From contig PSPG01000012.1 in assembly GCA_003193925.1 (NCBI GenBank), forward strand, positions 34,435 to 98,434: DNA of 64,000 bases, read 5' to 3'. The notes beneath the pieces are model-generated. The model was not told the DNA's origin. It searched no databases and saw only the letters and a program-made list of their open reading frames with translations. A program made the position numbers and the translations under genes. Source of the stretch: Candidatus Thalassarchaeum betae. Its GTDB lineage: Archaea > Thermoplasmatota > Poseidoniia > Poseidoniales > Thalassarchaeaceae. This document shows, piece after piece, positions 34,940-44,292 of this stretch; the first letter of the stretch is position 1; each line of letters starts with the position of its first letter.

Positions 34940-36100
34940 ATGGTGAGGTTCTCCGAACGAGCGAACAGCATCCGTCCGACCGGGGTGCGCAGGATGTTCG
35001 ACATGGCGTTCGATATGGCCGGCGACGACGCGGTGCAGTTCGGGCTCGGCGAGCCCGACTTCCAACCCCCATCAGTCGCCATCGAGGCCTTCACCAGAGC
35101 CATGAATGAGGGCAAGAACAAGTACACCACGACCGCAGGCCTGCCTGCTCTCAGGCAGAAGATAGCCGAGACATGGCATCACCGCATTCCGGACTTGGAT
35201 GAGTCCAACGTCTGCATAACGATGAGCGGCACCAACGGGCTCCTCGACATCTTCCTCGCCTTGGTAGGACCGGGTGACAATGTACTGATTCCCGAACCCT
35301 ACTTCCCTCTCTATCCTCCAGACGTCGTGATCTGCGGGGGCGACCCGAATCTCTACCCATGCACCTTCGAGAACGACTTCGTCCCGACCATCGACGACCT
35401 CGAGTCGAGAGTCGACGACAACACCGTGGCGATCCTGTACAACTTCCCGAGCAACCCAACGGGTGGCAACGTGACCGAGGCCCAGCGGGACGAACTGATC
35501 GCCTTCGCTAGTGACCACGACCTTTGGCTGATCACTGACGAGGTCTACGACCGCATCGTCTACGACGGCCCTCACGTGTCCTTCCTCGGCGCTGGCTACG
35601 ACAAGGTGATCATGGTCCAGTCATTCTCCAAGACCTTCGCCATGACCGGCTGGAGGATCGGCTACATTCTCTCCCCGGACATGGATGCCATGGCCCAATT
35701 GACCAAGATGCAGTACTACGTCACGGCGTGCAGCAACGATGCGATGCAGTACGCCGTGCTAGAGGCGCTCGAGAGGGCGCCGGAGTACCCCGAGGAGATG
35801 TGTGCCGAGTTCAAGGCCCGGCGTAATCTGATATGCGAGCGCCTCAATGCGATGCCAGGAGTCTCTTGCCACGTGCCTACGGGCGCGTTCTACGTGTTCC
35901 CCAAGGTGGACGTACCCGGCATGAACAGCGAGGAGATTGCGATGGCTCTGCTCGAGGGTGGTGTCTTGTGCTCGCCGGGAACCTCCTTCGGCGCCGCCGG
36001 GGAGGGACATCTGCGCTTCGCTTACACCATCGGGCGGGAGGACATCGCGAGAGGCATGGACCGAGTCGAGGCCGTGCTAGCCGGGCTGAGAGGGGACTGA
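34940..36100 (+). CDS. Class I/II aminotransferase (aspartate aminotransferase-like)
   Basis: 386 residues, the normal length. The PLP-binding lysine is K231 in SFSKTFAMTGWRIG. FGLGEPDF, YTTTAGLPALRQKI, FPSNPTGG, TDEVYDRIVYDG and the C-terminal substrate Arg in HLRFAYT are all present. Belongs to fold type I, subgroup I-gamma; probably uses 2-oxoglutarate and Asp, Ala or an aromatic amino acid. Exact substrate not determined. Confidence 0.93.
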   Translation: MVRFSERANSIRPTGVRRMFDMAFDMAGDDAVQFGLGEPDFQPPSVAIEAFTRAMNEGKNKYTTTAGLPALRQKIAETWHHRIPDLDESNVCITMSGTNGLLDIFLALVGPGDNVLIPEPYFPLYPPDVVICGGDPNLYPCTFENDFVPTIDDLESRVDDNTVAILYNFPSNPTGGNVTEAQRDELIAFASDHDLWLITDEVYDRIVYDGPHVSFLGAGYDKVIMVQSFSKTFAMTGWRIGYILSPDMDAMAQLTKMQYYVTACSNDAMQYAVLEALERAPEYPEEMCAEFKARRNLICERLNAMPGVSCHVPTGAFYVFPKVDVPGMNSEEIAMALLEGGVLCSPGTSFGAAGEGHLRFAYTIGREDIARGMDRVEAVLAGLRGD

Positions 36101-36107
36101 GTCGCCA

Positions 36108-36326
36108 ATGAGCCCGTCCGCCTCCCTCGCAACCTGCATCCTGTCGCTGCTCGTCGGATGGTACCTCTCCCAACTGAGGCCGAAGCATTATCCTGCGATC
36201 ATACTCTGCCTCTCACTCGCTTGGCTCTGGTTCACCGGGCCCAGTGCGTCCGGCTTCGGACTGAGCATAGGCTCTGGATGGGTTCTGCTGAACCAGGCCG
36301 TCGACCAACTCGTTCCTGTGGATTGA
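36108..36326 (+). CDS. Small membrane protein
   Basis: 72 residues with two hydrophobic stretches (LATCILSLLVGWYLS and AIILCLSLAWLWF) and a Gly/Ser-rich C-terminus. It begins seven bases after the aminotransferase and ends one base before the convergent membrane-protein gene, so it fills the gap exactly, which supports it being real. No family recognised. Confidence 0.5.
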   Translation: MSPSASLATCILSLLVGWYLSQLRPKHYPAIILCLSLAWLWFTGPSASGFGLSIGSGWVLLNQAVDQLVPVD

Positions 36327-36327
36327 G

Positions 36328-37437
36328 CTAGTCGTCGAACAGCCTGAAGGGCAGGTCGATCATCCTGCTGCCTTCCTCGTCCGACTCGTCCCCATCATCC
36401 TCTCCGTCTTCCTCAGGCTCCTCGGGCTCCGAGAACTCAGAAGAGGCGAAAGGGGACGACTCGTCCTCAGCCCCAGAGTCCTCCTGCGGGGCGTCCAGCA
36501 ACTCCATCTGCAAGTTCTCCAGACCGTGCTCCTGCCCCTTCATCCAGTCTGGCATGTCGTGTGATCCACCCAGTACTGACAGGGTGGTGAAGGTGGCCAT
36601 CGGAAGCACTGACATCGCCACTAGGAAGTCGATGACAGCGGTATCCGGGATAACCGCGTCAGGCACGATGGCGTGCAGGATGACGGTCTCCAGTTGCACC
36701 TCGTTCCACTGCGTCACGTCGACTTCGAGCCAGCTCAGAGAGGCCGCTAGGAAGGTCCTCGCTATGAGCCAGAACAACAGGATGGGGAGCACCCACGAGA
36801 AGCGCGAGACGCGCCATAGTACTGTTCGGAACATAGCCGCGTAGCCCACTAGCCTCCATGAGATGACGGGCTGTATCCTCACTGCTATCCACAATGCGAT
36901 CAAGTATCCCGCCATTCCCAACTCGAAAGCCCGGTCCGGTTGTATGATTCCCTCGGGCACGCCCTCCATGATCAGCAGCGGGACTGCAATCAGCAGGACC
37001 TGCATCGGCACCGCGAGGAGGTGCAGCCCGCCATGCACTGAAATGAGGTCGTACTCGTCATCCGAAGTCTTGCTGTGGACCAGCCGAGCCATCCTTCCGT
37101 ACGGGCTGCCGTGGAGGGAGAGCCTTGCCCGATCTATCAGCTCCGGGTCACTCTTCCTCCCGCTGAGTCCGAGGACCGGCAACCAGCCACCTCGGTCGGC
37201 TACCGCCGTCGGCTGGAACCCCCCGAAGAAGAGCGCGAGCACTAGCGAGAGCACTCCGTACAGAAGCCCGGCGACGATTATCCAGTGCACCAGCTCGGTG
37301 CGGACCGCCATCGAGAAGTTCTCCTTGTCTATCTCCAGCAGGTAGGTCAGCGAGAATCCGACTATGGGGATCAGGGTAACCTGCAGGACAACCACCGTGT
37401 ACAGCATGAACCTCTGGAGCGGATTCTGGCTCGCCAT
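36328..37437 (-). CDS. Multi-pass membrane protein with long acidic tail
   Basis: Not recognised. About 369 residues from the ATG ending at 37437 (MASQNPLQRF). Seven or so hydrophobic helices are followed by a tail of about 75 residues dominated by Asp, Glu and Ser (EDDGDESDEEG), closing with a short basic/hydrophobic end. The tail looks intrinsically disordered. Divergent from the large surface-protein gene. Confidence 0.7.
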   Translation of the reverse strand: MASQNPLQRFMLYTVVVLQVTLIPIVGFSLTYLLEIDKENFSMAVRTELVHWIIVAGLLYGVLSLVLALFFGGFQPTAVADRGGWLPVLGLSGRKSDPELIDRARLSLHGSPYGRMARLVHSKTSDDEYDLISVHGGLHLLAVPMQVLLIAVPLLIMEGVPEGIIQPDRAFELGMAGYLIALWIAVRIQPVISWRLVGYAAMFRTVLWRVSRFSWVLPILLFWLIARTFLAASLSWLEVDVTQWNEVQLETVILHAIVPDAVIPDTAVIDFLVAMSVLPMATFTTLSVLGGSHDMPDWMKGQEHGLENLQMELLDAPQEDSGAEDESSPFASSEFSEPEEPEEDGEDDGDESDEEGSRMIDLPFRLFDD

Positions 37438-37537
37438 GGGAGCCACGCCTCATCAAGCGACCATAAGCCCTTCATTGCGCTTCCAGCCCCATTGCGCGGT
37501 TAGCCTACTGGAATCAAACCGCCAATTGCACGGGCCT

Positions 37538-37554
37538 GCCGCCCTACGGGCGGC
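37538..37554. repeat. Perfect hairpin in the divergent intergenic region
   Basis: GCCGCCC pairs with GGGCGGC around TAC, midway between two divergent genes. It is not placed as a terminator for either gene, so it may be a protein-binding site or part of the leader of the surface-protein mRNA. Confidence 0.4.
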
Positions 37555-37609
37555 GAACGCGTCAACCGAACCTTGATACATGGTTTAGAGCCCCCCGAAT
37601 TCGTTCGTC

Positions 37610-40600
37610 ATGCGTAGCTTGACACCATTCCTCCTGGTCTCCCTCATGCTCATGATGAGTATGGCACCCCTAGCTGTCAACTCTATGATGGACGGGCCTG
37701 CGCCCGACCGTTCGGCGACCCCCAAGGCGCTCATCGATTTCGAAGTGACCTCGATTGAGGTAGGTGAATGGTGGAACTTGGCCGAGCAATGGACCCAGCC
37801 GGACAACTCGACAGCGGATTACGTGATACGGGATGAGCTCATCCAAGTCAATGTCACATTCACCCAAGCCGGCACCTCCAGCCAGCCCGCGTACGCAGAG
37901 GGGTGGATGCAGGTGTGGCACCCCGTAGGTTTCCTCATCGAGCAGCATCCCGTCAACATGACCCTGTCGGGGCTCCAATCGGTCACGGAGTCCTTCTACT
38001 GGACTCCCGATGCCGCTCACAGCGCCATTGACGATGACGGCTACCTGTACGGCGGGATAATCCTGCGCGGCACCATCGACGGCGGCCTCGCTGATGACAA
38101 CGGGGACAACGACGTGCTCGACAGGGAAGTTCCGGTAGCCGTCTGGGACGATCCCATGGAGAATGGCTTCTGCGGTGATGTGGACGGCGACCAGATCGTC
38201 GACTGCCCCAATATACTCAGCGCCAACGAGCCCACTTGGGCCGGCGCCGGTTACAATTTAGACGGAACCCTCTCCTCGAACCCCAACCACTACGGGCACT
38301 GGAGGATGGACAACGCTTCGAGCAGCGAGGGCGACATGCATTGGCGAGTGTCCAAGCCTGGTGACAACTACGCCAGCAACAGGCATGACAGGCTGTGGTG
38401 GGGCTGGTTCACTACCCTCGGCACCTGCGAGGATCCGGGCCACGGGCTCAACTTCGGCACTCTCGACTCATCCGTCTCGTCGGTCTACGGGAACGACTTC
38501 TGCAAGATCAGAATCAGGTCGTTCGACTTCATCTCGATGCAATTGGTCACCAACGCTTGGGGCGAGATGGCTGCCGGCGACAACATCCGTATTGAGGCGG
38601 ACGCGGGCGGGGCGCTGGAGTACTACGACTACTCCGCACAGAACATCTCGAAGAACCAAGGTGACTGGACCAAGCTGGTCTGGAACATGACCGACATCCA
38701 TCCCAATGGCGACTACACCCTGGCTTTCCGCTTCGATTCGAACAGCTCGTTCGCGAATCAGGGCATCCACCTCGACTCGTTCCTGCTGTTCGGCTTCGAG
38801 AAGGTGGCCGAATATACACTCGACGTCGACTGCAACGACCCCCTGCCGAATGCGTACATGGTAGTCCCCGACGACTCCTGGCCACCCTCGCTCTTCTGTC
38901 GCATCAAGAACAACGGATACGTCGACATCACCCTGCGTCTCTACACCGAGGTCTCGAACAGTACCTGGATGAACGGATACCCACTGAGAATCGACTCCAA
39001 CAACCAGTTCGACCACGACAACTACGTCGTCACAGAGGTCATCCACGCACTCGAATCGATGGACACCTGGTTCAACCTCAGCATCCCAGCAGGCGCCAGT
39101 GTCCAGGAGCTGGACTGGTTCGTCTGGATCAACGACGGGATCACCAACCTCTCCAAGGTCTTCTTGGAGCTGCCCGTATCGGTCATTGCCGCATACTCGG
39201 CCAAACTGGAGCAGAAGACCCTCGCCAATCCCGCTGCGGTACTCTATCCCGGAACCTCCGACAGCGTAGCCATGACGCTGAGGAACACGGGAAATCAAAT
39301 TGCTACTTGGAACCTCGGCGCGACCTTCGGTGACAACCGCTGGGGCGCCGAGAATCTGGTGTGGTACGATTCGAACGGCACGGTGATCACAAGTCTGGAG
39401 ATGAACATCACCGATGACATCGAGCTGACCGCAGGCCTGACCGCCCCGGATGAGATCACACCGGGAACTTACTCGATTACGCTCCTGGCCAACGGCAGGC
39501 CTCCGGCGAACTTCGTGGCGGACTGGACCATCTACATCGAGGTACCTGTCTCCCACGACCTCGAGTTGGAGCCCGAGATCACTCATATCATGGCACCAGC
39601 CGACGGCTTCCTCAGGCTCATCGAGATCAGGATGGTGAACAACGGCAACTCGGAGGAGGCCTTCGGCCTCTCCATACTGGCGGACTGGAAGCTTGGCCTC
39701 TCTCTCAACGCGGAGCAGAGCCTCGGCATCGACCCGTTCGGAGGCGATGCCACGGTCATGCTGCTGCTGCCGATGCCCTACGGCATCGCCAACGAGACCT
39801 ATGAGATATTCGTGCTGGCATCGAGCCTAGACGGATCCGGATACTGGTCCAGCGTGCGGATTCTGCTCACTGTGCCGGTCACGAACCTCGTCGAGGTGGA
39901 GGATCTCGACATGCTCCAGGAGGTCTTCAGAGGTGGAGACGATGCTAGGACGGTAAACTGGGAGATCACGAACAACGGCAATGTGAACGATGCCTTCACC
40001 ATAGGTTTCGAAACCAGTCACCCCGATGTCTGGGTGCAGGCCGCCAGCCTGTCGAACGGCAGGACCCCCTACATCGCACCCGGCTCGTCGCACAACCTGA
40101 CGGTGCTCTACTCGTTCGGCGACACTGCGTTCGGGGACCGCGACATCACCCTCATAGCGACCAGCGTAGGAGCAGCCGATGAGGGCCTTGTTGTTACCGG
40201 CAGCGGCACTGCTGAGTTCCGGGTCGGAAATCAGGGCTGGATTGGACTGGTTCCAACCAATTCACCCCTGACAATCACCGAGAGCGGCGACGACTACGCA
40301 TTGGTCTTCACCGTGATGAACCGCCATCCGACCGACGACCAGCTGCTCCGAGCTGACATCAATCGCAATTCTGACATCTTCTTCAACATTTTCGACGCGC
40401 GCGTGCACCAGGACGACAGGAACTTCGTCCTGCCCTCGCAGGAGTCCAGGACGATCACGGTGTTCCTCACCGTGACCGATGACAATCTAATGAACCTCGC
40501 CGAGAATGAGATGTCGTTCGACATCACCCTCGAAGTGGACAGTGACGTGGACAAGGCCTCGAGCAACGCCACGATAGTGATGGTCAAACCGGAACCCGTG

Positions 40601-41083
40601 AACACCGGGCCCGACGTCGAGGAGTACGCTTGGCTGACCGGCAACATCCTGTTCCTGCTGATTGGCCTTGGGGTGATTACCGCCGTCCTCGTCGTATCGT
40701 TCAGGATTTTCAAGACCGCGACCGCCCCGATGGAAGAGATATCGACGCTCGACACGTACGAGATGACGGTCGATGGAAGCGGTTGGGGCGGGCCCGAGGG
40801 GGAGATCCCGGAGGCCCCGATGCTACCGGCCGACGACGAAGTGGCGAATTCGATGTACGGCGGTGCTCAGGAGATCTTTGAGCAGTCCCCGGAGATGCCG
40901 TCTCCGCCGCCGATGCCCGAGCCGGAGCCTGAGCCCGAGCCGGAGCCCGAGCCCGAGCCAGAGGGGCCAGAGCTGCCGCCTGGCGTCCCGCCGATACCAG
41001 ATGATGGCCTTCCTGAGGGCTGGAGCACCGAGCAGTGGATTCACTACGGTCAGCGTTGGCTGGACCAGCAGAATCGTGAATAA
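37610..41083 (+). CDS. Large surface protein with beta-sandwich repeats, C-terminal membrane anchor and PEPE tail
   Basis: 1157 residues. A signal peptide (LTPFLLVSLMLMMSMAPLAVN) leads into a long, Asn/Thr-rich extracellular region. From about residue 530 it contains NEW/CARDB-like immunoglobulin folds (TLRNTGNQIATWNLG, MVNNGNSEEAFGLS, EITNNGNVNDAFTIG), spaced about 125 residues apart. A helix near residue 1005 (ILFLLIGLGVITAVLVVSF) anchors it. The cytoplasmic tail has a Pro-Glu run (about 1103-1119) and ends in GLPEGWSTEQWIHYGQRWLD. Probably a cell-envelope or adhesion component; no enzymatic motif seen. Confidence 0.82.
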   Translation: MRSLTPFLLVSLMLMMSMAPLAVNSMMDGPAPDRSATPKALIDFEVTSIEVGEWWNLAEQWTQPDNSTADYVIRDELIQVNVTFTQAGTSSQPAYAEGWMQVWHPVGFLIEQHPVNMTLSGLQSVTESFYWTPDAAHSAIDDDGYLYGGIILRGTIDGGLADDNGDNDVLDREVPVAVWDDPMENGFCGDVDGDQIVDCPNILSANEPTWAGAGYNLDGTLSSNPNHYGHWRMDNASSSEGDMHWRVSKPGDNYASNRHDRLWWGWFTTLGTCEDPGHGLNFGTLDSSVSSVYGNDFCKIRIRSFDFISMQLVTNAWGEMAAGDNIRIEADAGGALEYYDYSAQNISKNQGDWTKLVWNMTDIHPNGDYTLAFRFDSNSSFANQGIHLDSFLLFGFEKVAEYTLDVDCNDPLPNAYMVVPDDSWPPSLFCRIKNNGYVDITLRLYTEVSNSTWMNGYPLRIDSNNQFDHDNYVVTEVIHALESMDTWFNLSIPAGASVQELDWFVWINDGITNLSKVFLELPVSVIAAYSAKLEQKTLANPAAVLYPGTSDSVAMTLRNTGNQIATWNLGATFGDNRWGAENLVWYDSNGTVITSLEMNITDDIELTAGLTAPDEITPGTYSITLLANGRPPANFVADWTIYIEVPVSHDLELEPEITHIMAPADGFLRLIEIRMVNNGNSEEAFGLSILADWKLGLSLNAEQSLGIDPFGGDATVMLLLPMPYGIANETYEIFVLASSLDGSGYWSSVRILLTVPVTNLVEVEDLDMLQEVFRGGDDARTVNWEITNNGNVNDAFTIGFETSHPDVWVQAASLSNGRTPYIAPGSSHNLTVLYSFGDTAFGDRDITLIATSVGAADEGLVVTGSGTAEFRVGNQGWIGLVPTNSPLTITESGDDYALVFTVMNRHPTDDQLLRADINRNSDIFFNIFDARVHQDDRNFVLPSQESRTITVFLTVTDDNLMNLAENEMSFDITLEVDSDVDKASSNATIVMVKPEPVNTGPDVEEYAWLTGNILFLLIGLGVITAVLVVSFRIFKTATAPMEEISTLDTYEMTVDGSGWGGPEGEIPEAPMLPADDEVANSMYGGAQEIFEQSPEMPSPPPMPEPEPEPEPEPEPEPEGPELPPGVPPIPDDGLPEGWSTEQWIHYGQRWLDQQNRE

Positions 41084-41163
41084 GAGCGTGATGCAGCTTG
41101 CCTGCGCCCATGCGAGGGCTTATGACCCCCCATCGGTCGCCGGATTCCGGAGCGTGATTTCCG

Positions 41164-42777
41164 ATGTACAGCGGTCAACAGCCGATTTTCATCCTCAAGG
41201 AGGGCACTGACAGGACCACTGGCCGCTCGGCGCAGAGCAACAACATCGCGGCTGCCAAGGCCGTGGCCGACTCGGTTCGTTCGACTCTGGGCCCCAAGGG
41301 AATGGACAAGATGCTGGTTGACAGCATGGGCGACGTGGTGATAACAAACGACGGCGCTACCATCCTCAAGGAGATGGACATCGAGCACCCGGCTGCCAAG
41401 ATGATTATCGAGATCGCCAAGACTCAAGAGCAGTACTGCTACGACGGCACGACCAGCGCTGTCGTCATCGCTGGCGAACTTCTCAAGCGCAGCGAGGACC
41501 TGATCGAGCAGAACGTTCACCCGACTGTCATCTGCGAGGGTTTCAGGCTGGCTGCTGACAAGGCTTCCGAGATAATTGACTCGCACTCCTTAGCCGTCGA
41601 TAAGTCGATGCTCGAGGAGGTCGCCAAGACCGCACTCACCGGTAAGAGCGCAGGGCCCGTGAAGGAGTTCCTCGCCGACATCAGCGTGCGCGCCGTGCTC
41701 TCAGTCGCCCAGGAGGTCGACGGCGAGACCGTCGTGGACCTCGACGACATCAAGGTCCATAAGAAGCAAGGCGGCTCAATCCGAGACAGCAACCTCGTCG
41801 ATGGCATAGTCCTCGACAAGGAGCGCGTGCACAGTGGGATGCCTCGCAGCGTCTCCGACGCCAAGATAGCGCTCATCAACTCGGCCATCGAGGTCAAGAA
41901 GACCGAGGTCGATGCGAAGATCCAGATCACCGACCCGGGCATGCTCTCGCAGTTCCTCGACGAGGAGGAGCAGTTCCTCAGGTCCCTCGTCGACAAGATG
42001 CAGGCCTCAGGTGCCAATGTGGTCATCTGCCAGAAGGGGATAGACGACCTGGCCCAGCACTACATGGCCAAGGCCGGTGTCTTCGCCATCCGTCGCGCCA
42101 AGAAGAGCGACATGGAGGCGCTGTCCAAGGCCACTGGCGGGCGGATAGTGACTAACATCGACGATCTCTCCTCGGATGATTTGGGCGCAGCCTCGAAGGT
42201 CGAGGAGCGCAAGATCGGCGAGTCCGACATGGTCTTCGTCACCGGCTGTCCCGAGGCAAAGAGCGTCTCGGTGCTTCTGAGAGGGGGCACGGAGCACGTG
42301 GTCGACGAGATTCGAAGGGCCTTCACCGACGCCATGGGCGTCGTCGCGGTCGCTCTCGAGGACGGCGAGGTCCTGACTGGTGGCGGTTCTGTGGTAGCTG
42401 CGATCAGCCGTGACCTGCGCTCGTACGCAGAGGGGATTGGCGGCAGGGAGCAGATGGCCATCGAAGCCTTCTCCGGTGCCCTCGAGGTCATCCCCCGCAC
42501 TCTCGCCGAGAACGCAGGACTCGATCCGATTAACACCATCATCGACCTGAGGAAGGCGCACTCTGAGGGCAAGTCGCACTACGGGGTCAACGTCTATGAT
42601 GGCGGCGTGACCGACATGAAAAAGGAGAGGGTCTTCGAGCCGAGCAGGGTGGTCGAGCAGGCCATCCTGAGCGCTTCGGAGACCGCAGTGATGATTCTGA
42701 GGATCGACGACGTCATCTCCAGCCGAAGCACCACGCCCGCTCCCGATGGCACTGACTTCGACGGCCTCGGCATGTGA
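41164..42777 (+). CDS. Thermosome (group II chaperonin) subunit
   Basis: ATP-driven protein-folding chamber subunit; 537 residues, the usual length. [25 protein letters not shown], the nucleotide motif DGTTSAVV and [17 protein letters not shown] are present. In the ATP-site motif the first Gly of the usual GDGTT is Tyr (CYDGTT), a small deviation. The Gly/Met-rich C-terminal tail typical of thermosomes is replaced by a short tail ending DGLGM. Preceded by about 80 bases of leader. Confidence 0.96.
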   Translation: MYSGQQPIFILKEGTDRTTGRSAQSNNIAAAKAVADSVRSTLGPKGMDKMLVDSMGDVVITNDGATILKEMDIEHPAAKMIIEIAKTQEQYCYDGTTSAVVIAGELLKRSEDLIEQNVHPTVICEGFRLAADKASEIIDSHSLAVDKSMLEEVAKTALTGKSAGPVKEFLADISVRAVLSVAQEVDGETVVDLDDIKVHKKQGGSIRDSNLVDGIVLDKERVHSGMPRSVSDAKIALINSAIEVKKTEVDAKIQITDPGMLSQFLDEEEQFLRSLVDKMQASGANVVICQKGIDDLAQHYMAKAGVFAIRRAKKSDMEALSKATGGRIVTNIDDLSSDDLGAASKVEERKIGESDMVFVTGCPEAKSVSVLLRGGTEHVVDEIRRAFTDAMGVVAVALEDGEVLTGGGSVVAAISRDLRSYAEGIGGREQMAIEAFSGALEVIPRTLAENAGLDPINTIIDLRKAHSEGKSHYGVNVYDGGVTDMKKERVFEPSRVVEQAILSASETAVMILRIDDVISSRSTTPAPDGTDFDGLGM

Positions 42778-42805
42778 GGCTGCCAAATCCCGATTCAGGT
42801 GGAAT

Positions 42806-42820
42806 ACGGCCTGTGGCCGT
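42806..42820 (+). terminator. Short hairpin after the thermosome gene
   Basis: ACGGCC pairs with GGCCGT around TGT, 29 bases after the stop codon. Possible transcript end; weak evidence because no T tract follows. Confidence 0.35.
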
Positions 42821-42891
42821 GGACTTGAGATGCACTAGATTCAATAATCGTGTTCCGGTGCCAGAAGCGCCGATAGGCAGGAGTTGTTGGC

Positions 42892-44292
42892 ATGACCATA
42901 TTCAGCGTTTACATCGATGACGGCTGCATCGTCTGCGATGCCTGTGAGGAAACGGCTCCGGATGTCTTCGAAGTGACCGAGGATACCTGCTTCATCAAGC
43001 CGGACGTCAGACTCGACGGCGGCTACGACCGGAACGTGGGCAAGGCAGGCCTGAAGGACGATGTCATCTCCGCCCTCTCAGACGACATCCTCGACGCTGC
43101 AGACGGCTGCCCAGTAGACGTCATCATCGTGGTCGAAGAGGGCGCCGTCGAGGAGCCCCCCGAGCCGGAAGAGGCTGCGGCCCCAGAGCCAGAGGGGGTA
43201 GTGGTCGAGGAGGTCGCCGCAGAGCCAGTGGAGATGAGCGGTATTACGGCCGCGGTGATCCAAGCCGAGATCAGCATATTCCGCTATGACCCGGTCACGG
43301 CCACCACTGGCAGGGACACCTGGATCTGCGCGCTCCCCGGCCACATGTCCGTCTTGGAGGCGCTCAGGGTGCTCAAGGCGACCCACGACGGGAGCCTGAC
43401 CTTCAGGGACGGTCCTTGCGACGACCCGACCACTGCAATCTCGGTGAACGGCAGGCTGGTCCTGCCGGGCAACGTCCGACTCGACTCGGTCGCCCCGAAC
43501 CGCGAGGGCGGGCTCCGACTCCGCATCGAACCGCTTCCAGCGTTCGATGTACTGCGCGACCTCACAGTCGACCACTGGTCGCTGGAGCGCAAGCGTGAGT
43601 CGGCAAAGCCATGGATGGTGGCAGCGACCCGTGAGGGGGCTGACACCGCACAGGGGGTCATGGGGACCATGGACCCCGTCAAGGCGACTGGGCTGCACTC
43701 GATGACCGACTTCGCGAGCGCCCCCCTCCTGCACGCCTGCTCTGATGCCACGCCCTACTCCGACGATTACCTCGGGCCGTCCGTGTTGGCAGGCTGCTGG
43801 GCTAGGATCAACGACCCGCGGACGGCCGACTCGAGCCGCGCCGCGCTGCAGGCGGTGCTGGACTCCCGGAGCGGCATCAAGGCCGAGACTGACTTAGCAT
43901 CGATCCGCCGTCAGAACGGCTCCTCGAGGGCCGTGGCCGAGGCCTTGCTGGTTGCACGCACATCGACCCTGTCGAGAGACGCGTTCAACGGCAGGCACGG
44001 CAAGCACGTCTGGTGGTACTGCTGGACGGTCAAGAGCAGCGGCAGGGTCAATGACACAGTCATCTACAGGCAGGTGCTCGGCCCTGTGGGGCTGATGGGC
44101 AACCTGTTCTCCGGTGTCACCGCGCGCATGGTCTTCGGATTCACCCGGACCGGTGGCAGGATGTTCAACGACATGCTCGGCATGTTCGCTCCCCCGGCCG
44201 GCATAGGCAAGATGCCCAAGCAGTTCAATTCCTCAGTCAACAATCATCACGAGGTGGTCGCGATATTCAACGAAGTGGACGGTAGGTTCTGA
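42892..44292 (+). CDS. Ferredoxin fused to an SdhB-like protein that has lost its iron-sulfur ligands
   Basis: 466 residues. Residues 1-80 are a small ferredoxin with a probable single cluster (C12, C15, C18 and C73P). An acidic Pro/Glu linker (84-115) follows. From about 125 the fold is that of succinate dehydrogenase/fumarate reductase subunit B: AEISIFRYDPVT, MSVLEALRVLKATHDGSLTFRDGPC, VNGRL, LPAFDVLRDLTVD, and DDYLGPSVLAGCWARINDPRTAD. The Cys sets that normally hold the 2Fe-2S cluster, and the C-terminal CxxCxxC groups, are replaced (for example PTTAISVNGR where GSCAMNING is usual). It overlaps the next gene by one base. Role unknown. Confidence 0.75.
   Translation: MTIFSVYIDDGCIVCDACEETAPDVFEVTEDTCFIKPDVRLDGGYDRNVGKAGLKDDVISALSDDILDAADGCPVDVIIVVEEGAVEEPPEPEEAAAPEPEGVVVEEVAAEPVEMSGITAAVIQAEISIFRYDPVTATTGRDTWICALPGHMSVLEALRVLKATHDGSLTFRDGPCDDPTTAISVNGRLVLPGNVRLDSVAPNREGGLRLRIEPLPAFDVLRDLTVDHWSLERKRESAKPWMVAATREGADTAQGVMGTMDPVKATGLHSMTDFASAPLLHACSDATPYSDDYLGPSVLAGCWARINDPRTADSSRAALQAVLDSRSGIKAETDLASIRRQNGSSRAVAEALLVARTSTLSRDAFNGRHGKHVWWYCWTVKSSGRVNDTVIYRQVLGPVGLMGNLFSGVTARMVFGFTRTGGRMFNDMLGMFAPPAGIGKMPKQFNSSVNNHHEVVAIFNEVDGRF

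Noticed and set aside
38468-39586. 372-residue minus-strand frame inside the large surface protein
   Set aside because: Antisense shadow with Val/Gly/Asp-rich composition; the plus-strand gene has a signal peptide, repeats and an anchor across the same bases.
40915-40965. Short-period repeat that might look like a CRISPR or satellite
   Set aside because: It is a coding run of alternating Pro and Glu codons within the surface protein, with no spacers.
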